DNA from: Caldilinea sp.
GTDB taxonomy: Bacteria > Chloroflexota > Anaerolineae > Caldilineales > Caldilineaceae
Assembly: GCA_025055055.1 (NCBI GenBank)
Contig: JANWYX010000022.1
Span: 1 to 20,453 of the forward strand
Length of the DNA stretch: 20,453 nucleotides
Reading direction: 5' to 3'
Shown: piece by piece, positions 1 to 17,992 of the stretch
Layout of the letters: every line of letters starts with the position of its first letter
Position numbering within the stretch: position 1 is the first letter of the stretch
Translations under genes and position numbers: made by a program
The notes under the pieces: model-generated
Database searches by the model: none
Told to the model about the DNA's origin: nothing
What the model saw: the letters and a program-made list of their open reading frames with translations, nothing else

Positions 1-2
1 GC

Positions 3-572
<570 letters not shown>

Positions 573-584
573 AGGAGTGAAAGC

Positions 585-872
<288 letters not shown>

Positions 873-907
873 GTGCTCGTCCATCCGGGTGAAATGGAGA
901 ACGCACG

Positions 908-2010
<1,103 letters not shown>

Positions 2011-2025
2011 GACGGAGAAGCAACT

Positions 2026-2445
2026 ATGTTGATGCCAAAACGTGTGAAGTATCGTAAGATGCAACGCGGGCGTCTGAAGGGAAAAGCCTACCGCGGCAAC
2101 ACGGTGGCGTTCGGCTCCTATGGCCTGCAAGCGACTGAAGGACATTATGTCACCAGCCGTCAGATTGAGGCGGCGCGTCGTGCCATTGTGCGTTATGTGC
2201 GCCGTGGCGGTAAAATCTGGATTCGCATTTTTCCCGACAAGCCGGTAACCAAGCGCGCGGCGGAAACGCGCATGGGCTCCGGCAAAGGCAGCGTCGATCA
2301 CTGGGTGGCACCGGTGCGACCGGGTCGGGTAATCTTGGAGATTGCGGGCGTGCGCGAGGATCAGGCGCGCGAGGCGTTCCGTCTGGCGGCGGCGAAACTG
2401 CCGATGAAGACCCAGTTCATCGCCCGTGAAGAACACGGTGCTTGA
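2026..2445 (+). CDS. rplP: 50S ribosomal protein L16
   Basis: L16 (139 residues) organises the A-tRNA binding side of the large subunit. Diagnostic stretches are the start MLMPKRVKYRKMQRGR, the RQIEAARRAIVRYVRRGGKIWIR region, MGSGKGSVDHWVAPV and the C-terminal LPMKTQFIAR. Its stop codon sits within the ribosome-binding region of rpmC (the start lies 11 bases on), which implies translational coupling. The length and order (rpsC-rplP-rpmC) are standard. Confidence 0.98.
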   Translation: MLMPKRVKYRKMQRGRLKGKAYRGNTVAFGSYGLQATEGHYVTSRQIEAARRAIVRYVRRGGKIWIRIFPDKPVTKRAAETRMGSGKGSVDHWVAPVRPGRVILEIAGVREDQAREAFRLAAAKLPMKTQFIAREEHGA

Positions 2446-2456
2446 GGAGGAATGCA

Positions 2457-2662
<206 letters not shown>

Positions 2663-2666
2663 GAAC

Positions 2667-2943
<277 letters not shown>

Positions 2944-2970
2944 CGAGTCTAATCGTCGAGGAGAAGCGTC

Positions 2971-3339
2971 ATGATTCAGCAGGAAAGTCGGTTGAAAGTC
3001 GCCGACAACACCGGAGCTAAAGAGTTGTTGACGATCCGCGTGAAAGGCGGCAGCACCCGGCGCTACGGCAGCGTCGGCGACATCATCGTCGCTACGGTGA
3101 AATCCGCCAGTCCGACCGGGAGTGTAAAAAAAGGGGATGTTGTGCGCGCGGTGATCGTGCGTACGACGCGGCCGATCCGACGGCCTGACGGCAGTTACAT
3201 TCGCTTCGATGAAAATGCTGCCGTCATCATCGACGACAACAAGAATCCCCGCGGGACGCGTATTTTCGGACCGGTGGCCCGTGAGCTACGCGAGGGTGGA
3301 TTCATGAAGATCGTCTCGCTGGCGCCAGAGGTGCTATAA
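2971..3339 (+). CDS. rplN: 50S ribosomal protein L14
   Basis: L14 (122 residues, the typical length) sits at the intersubunit face and forms bridges to 16S rRNA. The start MIQQESRLKVADNTGAKELL and the C-terminal NPRGTRIFGPVARELRE are family signatures. GAGGAGAAG provides the ribosome-binding site. rplX begins 12 bases after its stop with AAAGGAGG in the gap. Confidence 0.98.
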   Translation: MIQQESRLKVADNTGAKELLTIRVKGGSTRRYGSVGDIIVATVKSASPTGSVKKGDVVRAVIVRTTRPIRRPDGSYIRFDENAAVIIDDNKNPRGTRIFGPVARELREGGFMKIVSLAPEVL

Positions 3340-3351
3340 AGGAGGTCGGAG

Positions 3352-4611
<1,260 letters not shown>

Positions 4612-4629
4612 AAAAGAGCATATCTGACC

Positions 4630-4669
4630 AAAACGGACGCAGCCCTCTTGAAGGGTATCCACCGTTTTT
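4630..4669 (+). terminator. Possible weak terminator or attenuator between rpsN and rpsH
   Basis: An outer stem pairs AAAACGG (4630-4636) with CCGTTTT (4662-4668), and the right arm runs into five Ts. Inside it a small CCCT/AGGG hairpin (4643-4646 with 4652-4655) can form. The stem is AT-rich and interrupted, so it may only slow polymerase. A further small ACAAC-TTC-GTTGT stem lies at 4691-4703, before rpsH. Confidence 0.4.
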
Positions 4670-4743
4670 GCGAGTGCTCGGTTGCTGACTACAACTTCGT
4701 TGTTTGGTGTGAGGTTGCAAGAGTGACCTGAGGAGAAAATGAA

Positions 4744-5139
4744 ATGGTCAATGATCCAATTGCTGACATGCTGACTCGAATTCGCAACGCCAGCATGGTG
4801 AAGCAAAAACAGGTTGCGATGCCGAGCTCCAAAATTAAGGTTGGCATCGCACAAATTTTAGCACAAGAAGGTTTCATCGAGGGATACACGGTGAAAGATG
4901 AGAAGCCGCAGCCGAGATTGATCGTGCGCCTCAAGTATACACCCCAGGGACGCTCCGTCATTCGAGGGCTGGAGCGCGTGAGTCGCCCGGGGCGCCGCTA
5001 CTACGCCGGCTTCAAGGACATCCCGTGGGTTCGCAGCGGTCTAGGGATCAACATTGTCTCTACGCCGAAGGGGCTGATGACGGGGCGCAGAGCGCGCCGC
5101 GAGCGCCTTGGCGGCGAGATCCTCTGCAACGTCTGGTAG
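4744..5139 (+). CDS. rpsH: 30S ribosomal protein S8
   Basis: S8 (131 residues) is a primary 16S rRNA binder central to platform assembly and, in E. coli, the repressor of its own spc operon. The start MVNDPIADMLTRIRNA is diagnostic, as is the C-terminal GLGINIVSTPKGLMTGRRARRERLGGEILCNVW. A GAGGAG site lies upstream of the ATG. The 132-base gap before it carries two small stems (see terminator entry), which could be a regulatory leader, but this is inference. Confidence 0.98.
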   Translation: MVNDPIADMLTRIRNASMVKQKQVAMPSSKIKVGIAQILAQEGFIEGYTVKDEKPQPRLIVRLKYTPQGRSVIRGLERVSRPGRRYYAGFKDIPWVRSGLGINIVSTPKGLMTGRRARRERLGGEILCNVW

Positions 5140-5149
5140 GGGGTGGCTT

Positions 5150-6094
<945 letters not shown>

Positions 6095-6120
6095 TTCGGC
6101 GGATGGCCGGGAGAAAAATG

Positions 6121-6868
<748 letters not shown>

Positions 6869-6909
6869 CCGCTTGCAAATAGCGTACTTTTTTTGCACAA
6901 GGAATTCCT

Positions 6910-7389
<480 letters not shown>

Positions 7390-7415
7390 GAGTGCATCGT
7401 TTCGACAATGGGCCC

Positions 7416-7448
7416 TGTGCGCCTTCGGAGTCTCTCTGAGGGCGCACA
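7416..7448 (+). promoter_or_regulatory. Strong hairpin in the secY leader
   Basis: Bases 7416-7430 pair with 7434-7448 along 15 positions (13 Watson-Crick, two G-U) with a TCT loop; the outer eight pairs TGTGCGCC/GGCGCACA are perfect. There is no T run after it, so it is not a classical intrinsic terminator. It ends 25 bases before the secY ATG, leaving the AAAGGAA site free. An mRNA processing or stability element is the simplest reading. Confidence 0.7.
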
Positions 7449-7473
7449 TCAGGAATAAGAAAGGAACTCGCGC

Positions 7474-8823
<1,350 letters not shown>

Positions 8824-8861
8824 CGGGTTTCACGCACAGGAGAGACTGTTCGGAAATATTA

Positions 8862-8927
8862 GGCGCAGCGGAGACCGGGCTCCGATCTCCACCTGCGCCG
8901 TCCGCCCTCCTCCGACGGCGAAAGGAG
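8862..8927 (+). promoter_or_regulatory. Overlapping hairpins masking the adk ribosome-binding site (candidate)
   Basis: Stem A pairs GGCGCAG (8862-8868) with CTGCGCC (8893-8899) and, inside it, GGAGA (8870-8874) with TCTCC (8886-8890). Stem B pairs CGCCGTC (8896-8902) with GACGGCG (8914-8920), so A and B share 8896-8899 and cannot fully coexist. The loop of B carries CCCTCCTCC (8905-8913), complementary to the GGAG (8924-8927) of the adk ribosome-binding site. The arrangement resembles a two-state translational switch; its function is inference. Confidence 0.5.
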
Positions 8928-8934
8928 ATCGGCG

Positions 8935-9633
8935 ATGAGCGAAGAGCGCACCTATATTGTTTTGCTCGGCGTCCCGGGCGCAGGCAAGGGCACGCAAGCA
9001 AAATTGCTAGAGCAGTCGCTTGGACTGCCACAGATTTCGACGGGCGATATTTTCCGCTACAACCTGAAGCACGAGACTGAGCTAGGCAAGTTGGCCAGGA
9101 GTTACATGGATCGCGGTGATTTGGTGCCCGATGCGGTCACCATTCGCATGGTGGAAGAACGGCTTCAGCAGCCCGATTGCGCCAAGGGCGCGATCATGGA
9201 CGGCTTTCCACGCAACCTGGTGCAGGCCGAAGCTTTGGACAGGATGACTGCGCCCTACGGCGGCGTAAAAGTGGCGCCGCTGATTTATGTGGACGACGAA
9301 GAGACGATCCGCCGCATCACCGGACGACGAACCTGCCGCACCTGCGGCGCCGTCTATCATATCTTGTATAACCCGCCGAAGGTGGCGGGCGTCTGCGATG
9401 TTGATGGTGGCGAGCTCTATCAGCGCGAGGACGATACAGAAGAAACGGTGCGCAATCGTCTGTATGTCTACTATAAGCAGACGGCGCCGTTGATCGGATA
9501 TTACTTTGCCAAAGGTCTCTTGCGTCAGATCGATGGCTCGCGGTCGATCGAAGAAGTGCATGCTGCGCTCCTCGCTGTCATCCGAGAGGTGCAGCAGAGA
9601 GCGAGTGTGCCGGCGTATCGGCAAAGCAACTGA
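8935..9633 (+). CDS. adk: Adenylate kinase, zinc-lid type
   Basis: Adenylate kinase (232 residues) converts ATP and AMP to two ADP in the cytoplasm. The P-loop is GVPGAGKGT (12-20), the AMP-binding part STGDIFR (35-41), and DGFPRN (89-94) is conserved. The LID domain has a zinc site C134, C137, C154 and D157, the Cys3-Asp arrangement known from Bacillus. A 111-base spacer with strong hairpins separates it from secY, and AAAGGAG lies 7 bases before the ATG. It is slightly longer than the usual 215-220 because of the C-terminal tail. Confidence 0.97.
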   Translation: MSEERTYIVLLGVPGAGKGTQAKLLEQSLGLPQISTGDIFRYNLKHETELGKLARSYMDRGDLVPDAVTIRMVEERLQQPDCAKGAIMDGFPRNLVQAEALDRMTAPYGGVKVAPLIYVDDEETIRRITGRRTCRTCGAVYHILYNPPKVAGVCDVDGGELYQREDDTEETVRNRLYVYYKQTAPLIGYYFAKGLLRQIDGSRSIEEVHAALLAVIREVQQRASVPAYRQSN

Positions 9634-9636
9634 ACC

Positions 9637-10478
<842 letters not shown>

Positions 10479-10492
10479 GGCAAAGTTGTGCC

Positions 10493-10521
10493 CTGCGCTG
10501 CAAGGCCTTTTTGCGGTGCAG
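10493..10521 (+). promoter_or_regulatory. Hairpin in the infA-less map-rpmJ spacer
   Basis: CTGCGCTGCAA (10493-10503) pairs with TTGCGGTGCAG (10511-10521) over 11 positions with two G-U pairs and a 7-base loop. No T run follows, so it does not look like a terminator. It would be at the 5' end of a transcript from the promoter at 10450-10478. Otherwise the 193-base spacer shows no reading frame resembling IF-1. Confidence 0.5.
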
Positions 10522-10657
10522 TGGGCGATTCCGTCAGATACGCTTCGCCGGATATGCGTAGTGTGCGCCCGATAAGGTGTATGTGCATCGAATTATAATT
10601 TTTGTGTGCGAAGATCATACTGCGATGCAAGATGCGGTGCAATAGCAGGGGTGAATC

Positions 10658-11180
<523 letters not shown>

Positions 11181-11188
11181 TCAGCTTT

Positions 11189-11209
11189 CTCTTGGGGGAA
11201 CGCCAGGAG
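11189..11209 (+). promoter_or_regulatory. Small hairpin between rpsM and rpsK
   Basis: CTCTTGG (11189-11195) pairs with CCAGGAG (11203-11209) over seven positions, one a G-U, with a 7-base loop. It lies in the 80-base rpsM-rpsK spacer. No T run follows. Its role is unknown and it may be chance. Confidence 0.3.
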
Positions 11210-11260
11210 TCAGAGGGACATTGCAGGATTTACTTTTGCATTGTGTAGGGAGATACAGCA

Positions 11261-11668
<408 letters not shown>

Positions 11669-11706
11669 CGCTCTGCAGGGTGTAGACGGAAGGGCAGCAG
11701 CCGATG

Positions 11707-11741
11707 AAAACAGATGGCGCAGCAAATGCGCCATCTGTTTT
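11707..11741 (+). terminator. Perfect 15-bp terminator-like stem between rpsK and rpsD
   Basis: Bases 11707-11721 (AAAACAGATGGCGCA) are exactly complementary to 11727-11741, with loop GCAAA. The right arm ends in TTTT, so it fits an intrinsic terminator with a short U tract. The A/T symmetry means it could act on both strands, but no minus-strand gene is nearby. It splits the alpha operon before rpsD. Confidence 0.75.
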
Positions 11742-11792
11742 GACACATCCCGACCGAGCCCATTCCGGCCGGATCGATGTGTGAACAACGCG

Positions 11793-11810
11793 ACGGGCGA
11801 CGGCGCCCGT
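11793..11810 (+). promoter_or_regulatory. Hairpin in the rpsD leader
   Basis: ACGGGCG (11793-11799) pairs with CGCCCGT (11804-11810) around an ACGG loop, and two more outer pairs are possible. It lies 75 bases before the rpsD start, downstream of the terminator-like stem. A further small GCGGC/GCCGC stem lies near 11848-11862. Together they suggest a structured leader for rpsD. Confidence 0.45.
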
Positions 11811-11885
11811 TGGGGAGACAAAAGGCGTGCGAGCAAATAAGGAGGGGCGGCGCAAGAGCCGCTGAGCAATTATTGCGGAGGAAAA

Positions 11886-12527
11886 ATGGCTCGATATACT
11901 GATGCAGTTTGTAAATTGTGCCGGCGTGAAGGACAAAAGCTCTTCTTGAAGGGAGAGCGCTGCTTGTCGCCGAAGTGCGCAATTGAGCGCCGCGGTTTTC
12001 CGCCAGGCATGCATGGCAAAAAGCAGACGTTCCGGCGCAAAATGTCAGATTACGGTCTGCAACTGCGCGAAAAGCAGAAGGCGCGTCGCATCTACGGCGT
12101 GTTGGAGCGACAGTTCCGACGGTATTTTGAAGAGGCCAACCGCGTCACCGGCATGACGGGCGTCAACCTGTTGGCGATGCTGGAACAGCGATTGGACAAC
12201 GTCGTCTATCGGCTTGGCTTTGCCGACAGCCGCGCCCAGGCGCGTCAGTTGGTGCGCCACGGCCATTTTGACGTCAACGGCCGGAAAACCGACATCCCTT
12301 CGTTCCAGGTGCGCGTCGGAGATGTCATCGCAGTGCGAGAAACTGCGCGCAGCAAAAGCTATTTCAAGGACCGCCTTCAGATCATGCAAGATGCCAGATT
12401 GAGCGTTCCCGGCTGGTTGCGGCTTGATCTGGCCGGCATGCGCGGAGAAGTGGTTGGAACGCCGACGCGCGAAGATATTGAAATTCCGCTGAATGAGCAG
12501 CTTATCGTTGAGTACTACAGCCGCTGA
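11886..12527 (+). CDS. rpsD: 30S ribosomal protein S4, zinc-binding type
   Basis: S4 (213 residues) nucleates 16S rRNA folding and, in E. coli and Bacillus, represses its own synthesis by binding leader mRNA. The zinc knuckle C9, C12, C26, C31 matches the spacing known from Thermus S4. The S4 RNA-binding domain reads RLDNVVYRLGFADSRAQARQLVRHGHFDVNG. GGAGGAAAA precedes the ATG. It stands apart from rpsK behind a terminator-like stem and a structured 217-base spacer, so it may be transcribed or regulated separately; autoregulation here is inference. Confidence 0.98.
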   Translation: MARYTDAVCKLCRREGQKLFLKGERCLSPKCAIERRGFPPGMHGKKQTFRRKMSDYGLQLREKQKARRIYGVLERQFRRYFEEANRVTGMTGVNLLAMLEQRLDNVVYRLGFADSRAQARQLVRHGHFDVNGRKTDIPSFQVRVGDVIAVRETARSKSYFKDRLQIMQDARLSVPGWLRLDLAGMRGEVVGTPTREDIEIPLNEQLIVEYYSR

Positions 12528-12549
12528 GGAAACAGTGGAGCGATTTAGG

Positions 12550-12580
12550 CGCTTTGGTGAAACTTGCCGGCGCCAAAGCG
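12550..12580 (+). promoter_or_regulatory. Hairpin between rpsD and rpoA
   Basis: CGCTTTGG (12550-12557) and CCAAAGCG (12573-12580) form a perfect 8-bp stem with a 15-base loop. On the + strand it is followed by AAAAA rather than Ts, so it is not a forward intrinsic terminator. It lies 44 bases before the rpoA start. Confidence 0.5.
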
Positions 12581-12607
12581 AAAAAGATGTGTAAGCTTAT
12601 TGAGAGC

Positions 12608-13626
<1,019 letters not shown>

Positions 13627-13642
13627 AGAAGAGGAGTTTGAA

Positions 13643-14028
<386 letters not shown>

Positions 14029-14053
14029 GCGTGGCCGAAGGAGGCGTTGTTTT

Positions 14054-15380
<1,327 letters not shown>

Positions 15381-15408
15381 GAGAAGATATTGAAGGACGG
15401 AGAGTCTC

Positions 15409-15798
15409 ATGGCTGAGTATGTAGAAGCTGTCGGGCGTCGCAAAGAAGCCACTGCGCGTGTGCGCCTGTATCCGGGCACCGGCGAGATTGTCGTCAACGA
15501 CAAGCCGGTTGATGTTTACTTTGGACGAGCGCTGGATCAAATGATCCTGCGCCAACCGCTAGTGCTCACCGGCACAGAGTCCTCCTACAACATTAGCGTC
15601 AAGGTGTGCGGCGGCGGGGAGAGCGGGCAGGCAGCAGCCGTGCGCCTGGGCATTGCGCGCGCTTTGTGCGAGCGGGACCCCAATCTGCGTCTCCCGTTGA
15701 AGACGGCCGGGTTCTTAACTCGCGATGCGCGCGAAAAAGAGCGCAAGAAACCCGGTCTCAAGCGTGCGCGCAAGGCGCCCCAGTACACCAAACGCTAA
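15409..15798 (+). CDS. rpsI: 30S ribosomal protein S9
   Basis: S9 (129 residues) is a head protein whose C-terminal tail reaches the P-site tRNA. The start AEYVEAVGRRKEATARVRLYPG, the GGGESGQAAAVRLGIARAL helix and the ending RKAPQYTKR (the conserved tRNA-contacting KR) are diagnostic. A GGACGGAGAG site is upstream. It is the last gene of the ribosomal cluster and is followed by a strong hairpin. Confidence 0.98.
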   Translation: MAEYVEAVGRRKEATARVRLYPGTGEIVVNDKPVDVYFGRALDQMILRQPLVLTGTESSYNISVKVCGGGESGQAAAVRLGIARALCERDPNLRLPLKTAGFLTRDAREKERKKPGLKRARKAPQYTKR

Positions 15799-15832
15799 AC
15801 TTTCGGGCTACGTTCTCTCTATTTACAGAAAT

Positions 15833-15874
15833 GCAGGCAAACGGAGCGATTGGGTCGTTCCGTTTGCTTGCTTT
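15833..15874 (+). terminator. Terminator-like hairpin closing the ribosomal cluster
   Basis: Bases 15833-15849 pair with 15855-15871 over 17 positions (two G-U) around a TTGGG loop, and TTT follows. It sits 35 bases after the rpsI stop and before the promoter of the next gene. The T run is short, so termination may be partial. Confidence 0.75.
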
Positions 15875-15885
15875 GCATGGTTGAT

Positions 15886-15914
15886 TTGATAACCGATCTG
15901 ATAGAGAGTATACT
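15886..15914 (+). promoter_or_regulatory. Sigma70-type promoter for the MogA-like gene
   Basis: TTGATA (15886-15891) and TATACT (15909-15914) are 17 bases apart. The expected start point is near 15921, only about two bases before the ATG at 15923. The -10 lies within a 10-bp palindrome GAGTATACTC (15906-15915). Confidence 0.6.
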
Positions 15915-15922
15915 CAGAGGTA

Positions 15923-16585
15923 ATGACTTCAATTGTTAAGACCGGCGTGCTTTGTATCCCCACCTATGACGAACAAGCCGTGCAGGCTGTGCATCGCCTT
16001 CTGCACGCACGGCTACGCGGGGTCGTGGTGTGGGCGGAACGCCACGGTGCAGGGCAGCGGTACTGGGTCGAAGAGCTGTTGCGGCGTTGGTGTGATGAGG
16101 AGGAGCTCGATCTGATTCTCACGATCGGCGGCACTGCGCCGGCGCCCGGCCCAAGCGCTTGGGAGATCACCCCGGAGGCGACGGCTGCCGTGATCGAACG
16201 CCTTTTGCCCGGCTTGCCGGAGGCGATGCGCGCTGCCATGAGTAAGAAGACGCCGCTCGCATTTTTAGACCGCAGCATGGCCGGCATCCGCGGACGCACG
16301 GTGATTCTCAATCTCCCGGCCGGCGTGCATGCGGTTTCGTTGGCGTTGGAGGCAGTGGTGGACCTTCTCGGCGCAGCGCTTGCCCATGTGCGCCAAGAGC
16401 CCGTCATCCCAACGCTGGAAGATGCGCTGGCTACCGTTGCATCCTTGGACGACGGTGAAGATGATGAGCCGATGCAGCCGCCTTCGACTCTTTCCACCCC
16501 TGCAGGCGCCGGCAAACGCCCTGGCCGCTCCCTCGATCCGGAGGAGTTCGCCGAATTCCTCCGCCGACGCTCTCGGGAACAATGA
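15923..16585 (+). CDS. MogA/MoaB-like molybdopterin-binding fold protein, altered active site
   Basis: The middle of this 220-residue protein matches the MogA/MoaB fold: DLILTIGGT (63-71), ITPEATAAVIERLLPGLPEAMR (82-103), SMAGIRGRTVILNLPAGVHAV (118-138). In MogA the loop reads TTGGTG followed by DVTPEAT; here an insert APAPGPSAW sits in the loop and Glu81 replaces the Asp, and the first active-site Asp region is not recognisable. The N-terminal third (VLCIPTYDEQ) is divergent. Residues 160-220 are an acidic/Pro linker and a basic helix-like tail (DPEEFAEFLRRRSREQ). It may be a non-catalytic relative or act on another ligand; no other cofactor gene is nearby. Confidence 0.7.
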   Translation: MTSIVKTGVLCIPTYDEQAVQAVHRLLHARLRGVVVWAERHGAGQRYWVEELLRRWCDEEELDLILTIGGTAPAPGPSAWEITPEATAAVIERLLPGLPEAMRAAMSKKTPLAFLDRSMAGIRGRTVILNLPAGVHAVSLALEAVVDLLGAALAHVRQEPVIPTLEDALATVASLDDGEDDEPMQPPSTLSTPAGAGKRPGRSLDPEEFAEFLRRRSREQ

Positions 16586-16615
16586 CGGCTGCTCGGCTCA
16601 ACCGCTCAATCTCGC

Positions 16616-17737
16616 CTAAATCACCGCCAGTGCTTTGCGTCGCTCTTCGATGGCGGCGAGCAACGCTACGAAGGAGTCGGCAAATTTTTTGACGCCGTCT
16701 ACTTCCAGTTCCTCCGTAACCTCTTCCATGGAAACGCCTAGGTCGGCCAGCTCTGCAAAGACTTTGCGAGCGCTGTCCAGATCGTCGCGCACGGTGAGCG
16801 CAACTTTGCCATGGTCTTTGAACGCTTCGAGCGTCTGAGGAGGCATGGTGTTGACGGTGTGCGGGCCGATCAGCGGCTCTACATAGATCAAATCCGGGTA
16901 AGCGGGATTCTTGGTGCTGGTGCTGGCCCACAAGGGACGTTGCACGTGCGCGCCAGCGGCGGCCAGCCGCTCCCACGCCGGGCCGACGAAAGTCTGCTCG
17001 AATTGCGCGTAAGCCAATTTTGCATTGGCAACCGCCGCCTTGCCCTGCAAGGCCTTGCAACGCGCTGCCTTTTCCGGAAATTGCAAGGCGATGCGCTCGA
17101 GACGGGCGTCGATGTTGACGTCCACGCGGCTGACGAAGAAGCTCGCCACCGAAGCGATAGCGTCCACGGACAGGCCGGCTTCGAGGCGGTCGGTCAATCC
17201 CTGAATATAGGCGGCCATAACCTCGGCGTAACGCTCCAGGCTAAAGATTAACGTGACATTGATATTGACGCCATCCGCAATCAACTGTCGAATCGCCGGG
17301 ATGCCCGCTTTGGTGGCCGGCACCTTGATCATCAAGTTGGGCCGTGCAACGGCGGCGTGCAAACGGCGCGCCTCGGCGATGGTGGCTTCCGTGTCATAAG
17401 CCAAATCGGGGGCAACCTCCAGGCTAACGAAGCCATCCAGCCCCTGGTGAGAATCGTACACAGGGCGCAGCACGTCGGCGGCGGCCTGGATGTCGGCGAT
17501 CGCCAACGCCTCGAAGATGCTTTTGGCGTCTGCACCCCCGGTCGCCAACCGCTGCAGGTCTTCCTGATAGGCCTTGCTTTTGGCGATTGCCTGCTGAAAG
17601 ATGGTGGGGTTGGAGGTGACGCCACGCACGCCTTCGTTGACCAGCGCTTGGAGCGCGCCGTCCTGGATCATGCCCCGCTCGATATAATCAAGCCAAATGC
17701 TCTGCCCAAGTTGATATAGCTGCTGGATACGGTTCAT
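16616..17737 (-). CDS. tal: Transaldolase, long form
   Basis: Transaldolase (373 residues) moves a dihydroxyacetone unit between sugar phosphates in the non-oxidative pentose phosphate pathway. The N-terminal LGQSIWLDYIERGMI and GVTSNPTIF (39-47) are typical of the long bacterial subfamily. The Schiff-base lysine is K138 in LMIKVPATKAG; later motifs include NVTLIFSLERYAEVMAAYIQGL, SFFVSRVDVNID and WASTSTKNPAYPD. AAAAGGAGC precedes the ATG. It converges on the MogA-like gene with a 30-base gap and is divergent from trxA across 318 bases. Confidence 0.97.
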   Translation of the reverse strand: MNRIQQLYQLGQSIWLDYIERGMIQDGALQALVNEGVRGVTSNPTIFQQAIAKSKAYQEDLQRLATGGADAKSIFEALAIADIQAAADVLRPVYDSHQGLDGFVSLEVAPDLAYDTEATIAEARRLHAAVARPNLMIKVPATKAGIPAIRQLIADGVNINVTLIFSLERYAEVMAAYIQGLTDRLEAGLSVDAIASVASFFVSRVDVNIDARLERIALQFPEKAARCKALQGKAAVANAKLAYAQFEQTFVGPAWERLAAAGAHVQRPLWASTSTKNPAYPDLIYVEPLIGPHTVNTMPPQTLEAFKDHGKVALTVRDDLDSARKVFAELADLGVSMEEVTEELEVDGVKKFADSFVALLAAIEERRKALAVI

Positions 17738-17839
17738 GCTTGCTCCTTTTCTGTTTTATTCCCTTGCAACGGCTGTCGATTGACGGAGGTAAGGAATTGT
17801 TCACCTTTCCCTGCCGTTCACTTTTGATTTTGGTCTTTA

Positions 17840-17861
17840 TGACTTTGGGCTGACTTTGGGC
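17840..17861. repeat. Two 11-bp tandem copies of TGACTTTGGGC
   Basis: The unit occurs at 17840-17850 and again at 17851-17861 without a gap. One unit equals about one helical turn, and the second ends 7 bases before the TTGACA box of the forward promoter. A direct-repeat operator for an activator is possible, but chance duplication is not excluded. Confidence 0.65.
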
Positions 17862-17868
17862 TTTATCT

Positions 17869-17897
17869 TTGACAAATTGTATCACACCATGTACTAT
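17869..17897 (+). promoter_or_regulatory. Sigma70-type promoter directed at trxA
   Basis: A perfect TTGACA (17869-17874) and TACTAT (17892-17897) are 17 bases apart. The predicted start near 17904 would give a 5' leader of about 150 bases before trxA, containing the dyad at 17953-17992. Confidence 0.65.
17876..17884 (-). promoter_or_regulatory. Candidate extended -10 promoter for tal
   Basis: On the minus strand TGATACAAT reads as an extended -10 element (TGn plus TACAAT). No convincing -35 lies upstream, which is acceptable for extended -10 promoters. It falls inside the spacer of the forward promoter, so both could not be occupied at once. Confidence 0.4.
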
Positions 17898-17952
17898 GTT
17901 TTTTGTAGCGATGGTTACTGCCGTCTTGCAACAGTATACTCATAATGGCTTC

Positions 17953-17992
17953 GGCTGGAAAGTGAATCAAAAATTGATTCTTCAGTCCAGCC
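17953..17992 (+). promoter_or_regulatory. Large dyad in the trxA leader
   Basis: GGCTGGA (17953-17959) pairs with TCCAGCC (17986-17992) and, inside, GAATCAA (17964-17970) pairs with TTGATTC (17974-17980) around AAA; a 4/5-base internal loop separates the stems. It could be an RNA stem or an operator for a dimeric regulator. It lies 63 bases before the trxA start. Confidence 0.55.

Noticed and set aside
6888..6894. Run of seven Ts between rpmD and rplO as a terminator
   Set aside because: No GC-rich stem precedes it, only a weak TGCAAA/TTTGCA match, and the next gene starts 16 bases later within the same operon.
11740..11745. Perfect TTGACA at the end of the rpsK-rpsD stem as an rpsD promoter
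   Set aside because: No acceptable -10 lies 15-19 bases downstream; the overlap with the stem is probably chance.
17688..17885. Small minus-strand frame in the tal-trxA region
   Set aside because: It overlaps the tal start, has no ribosome-binding site and covers the promoter region; composition is non-coding.
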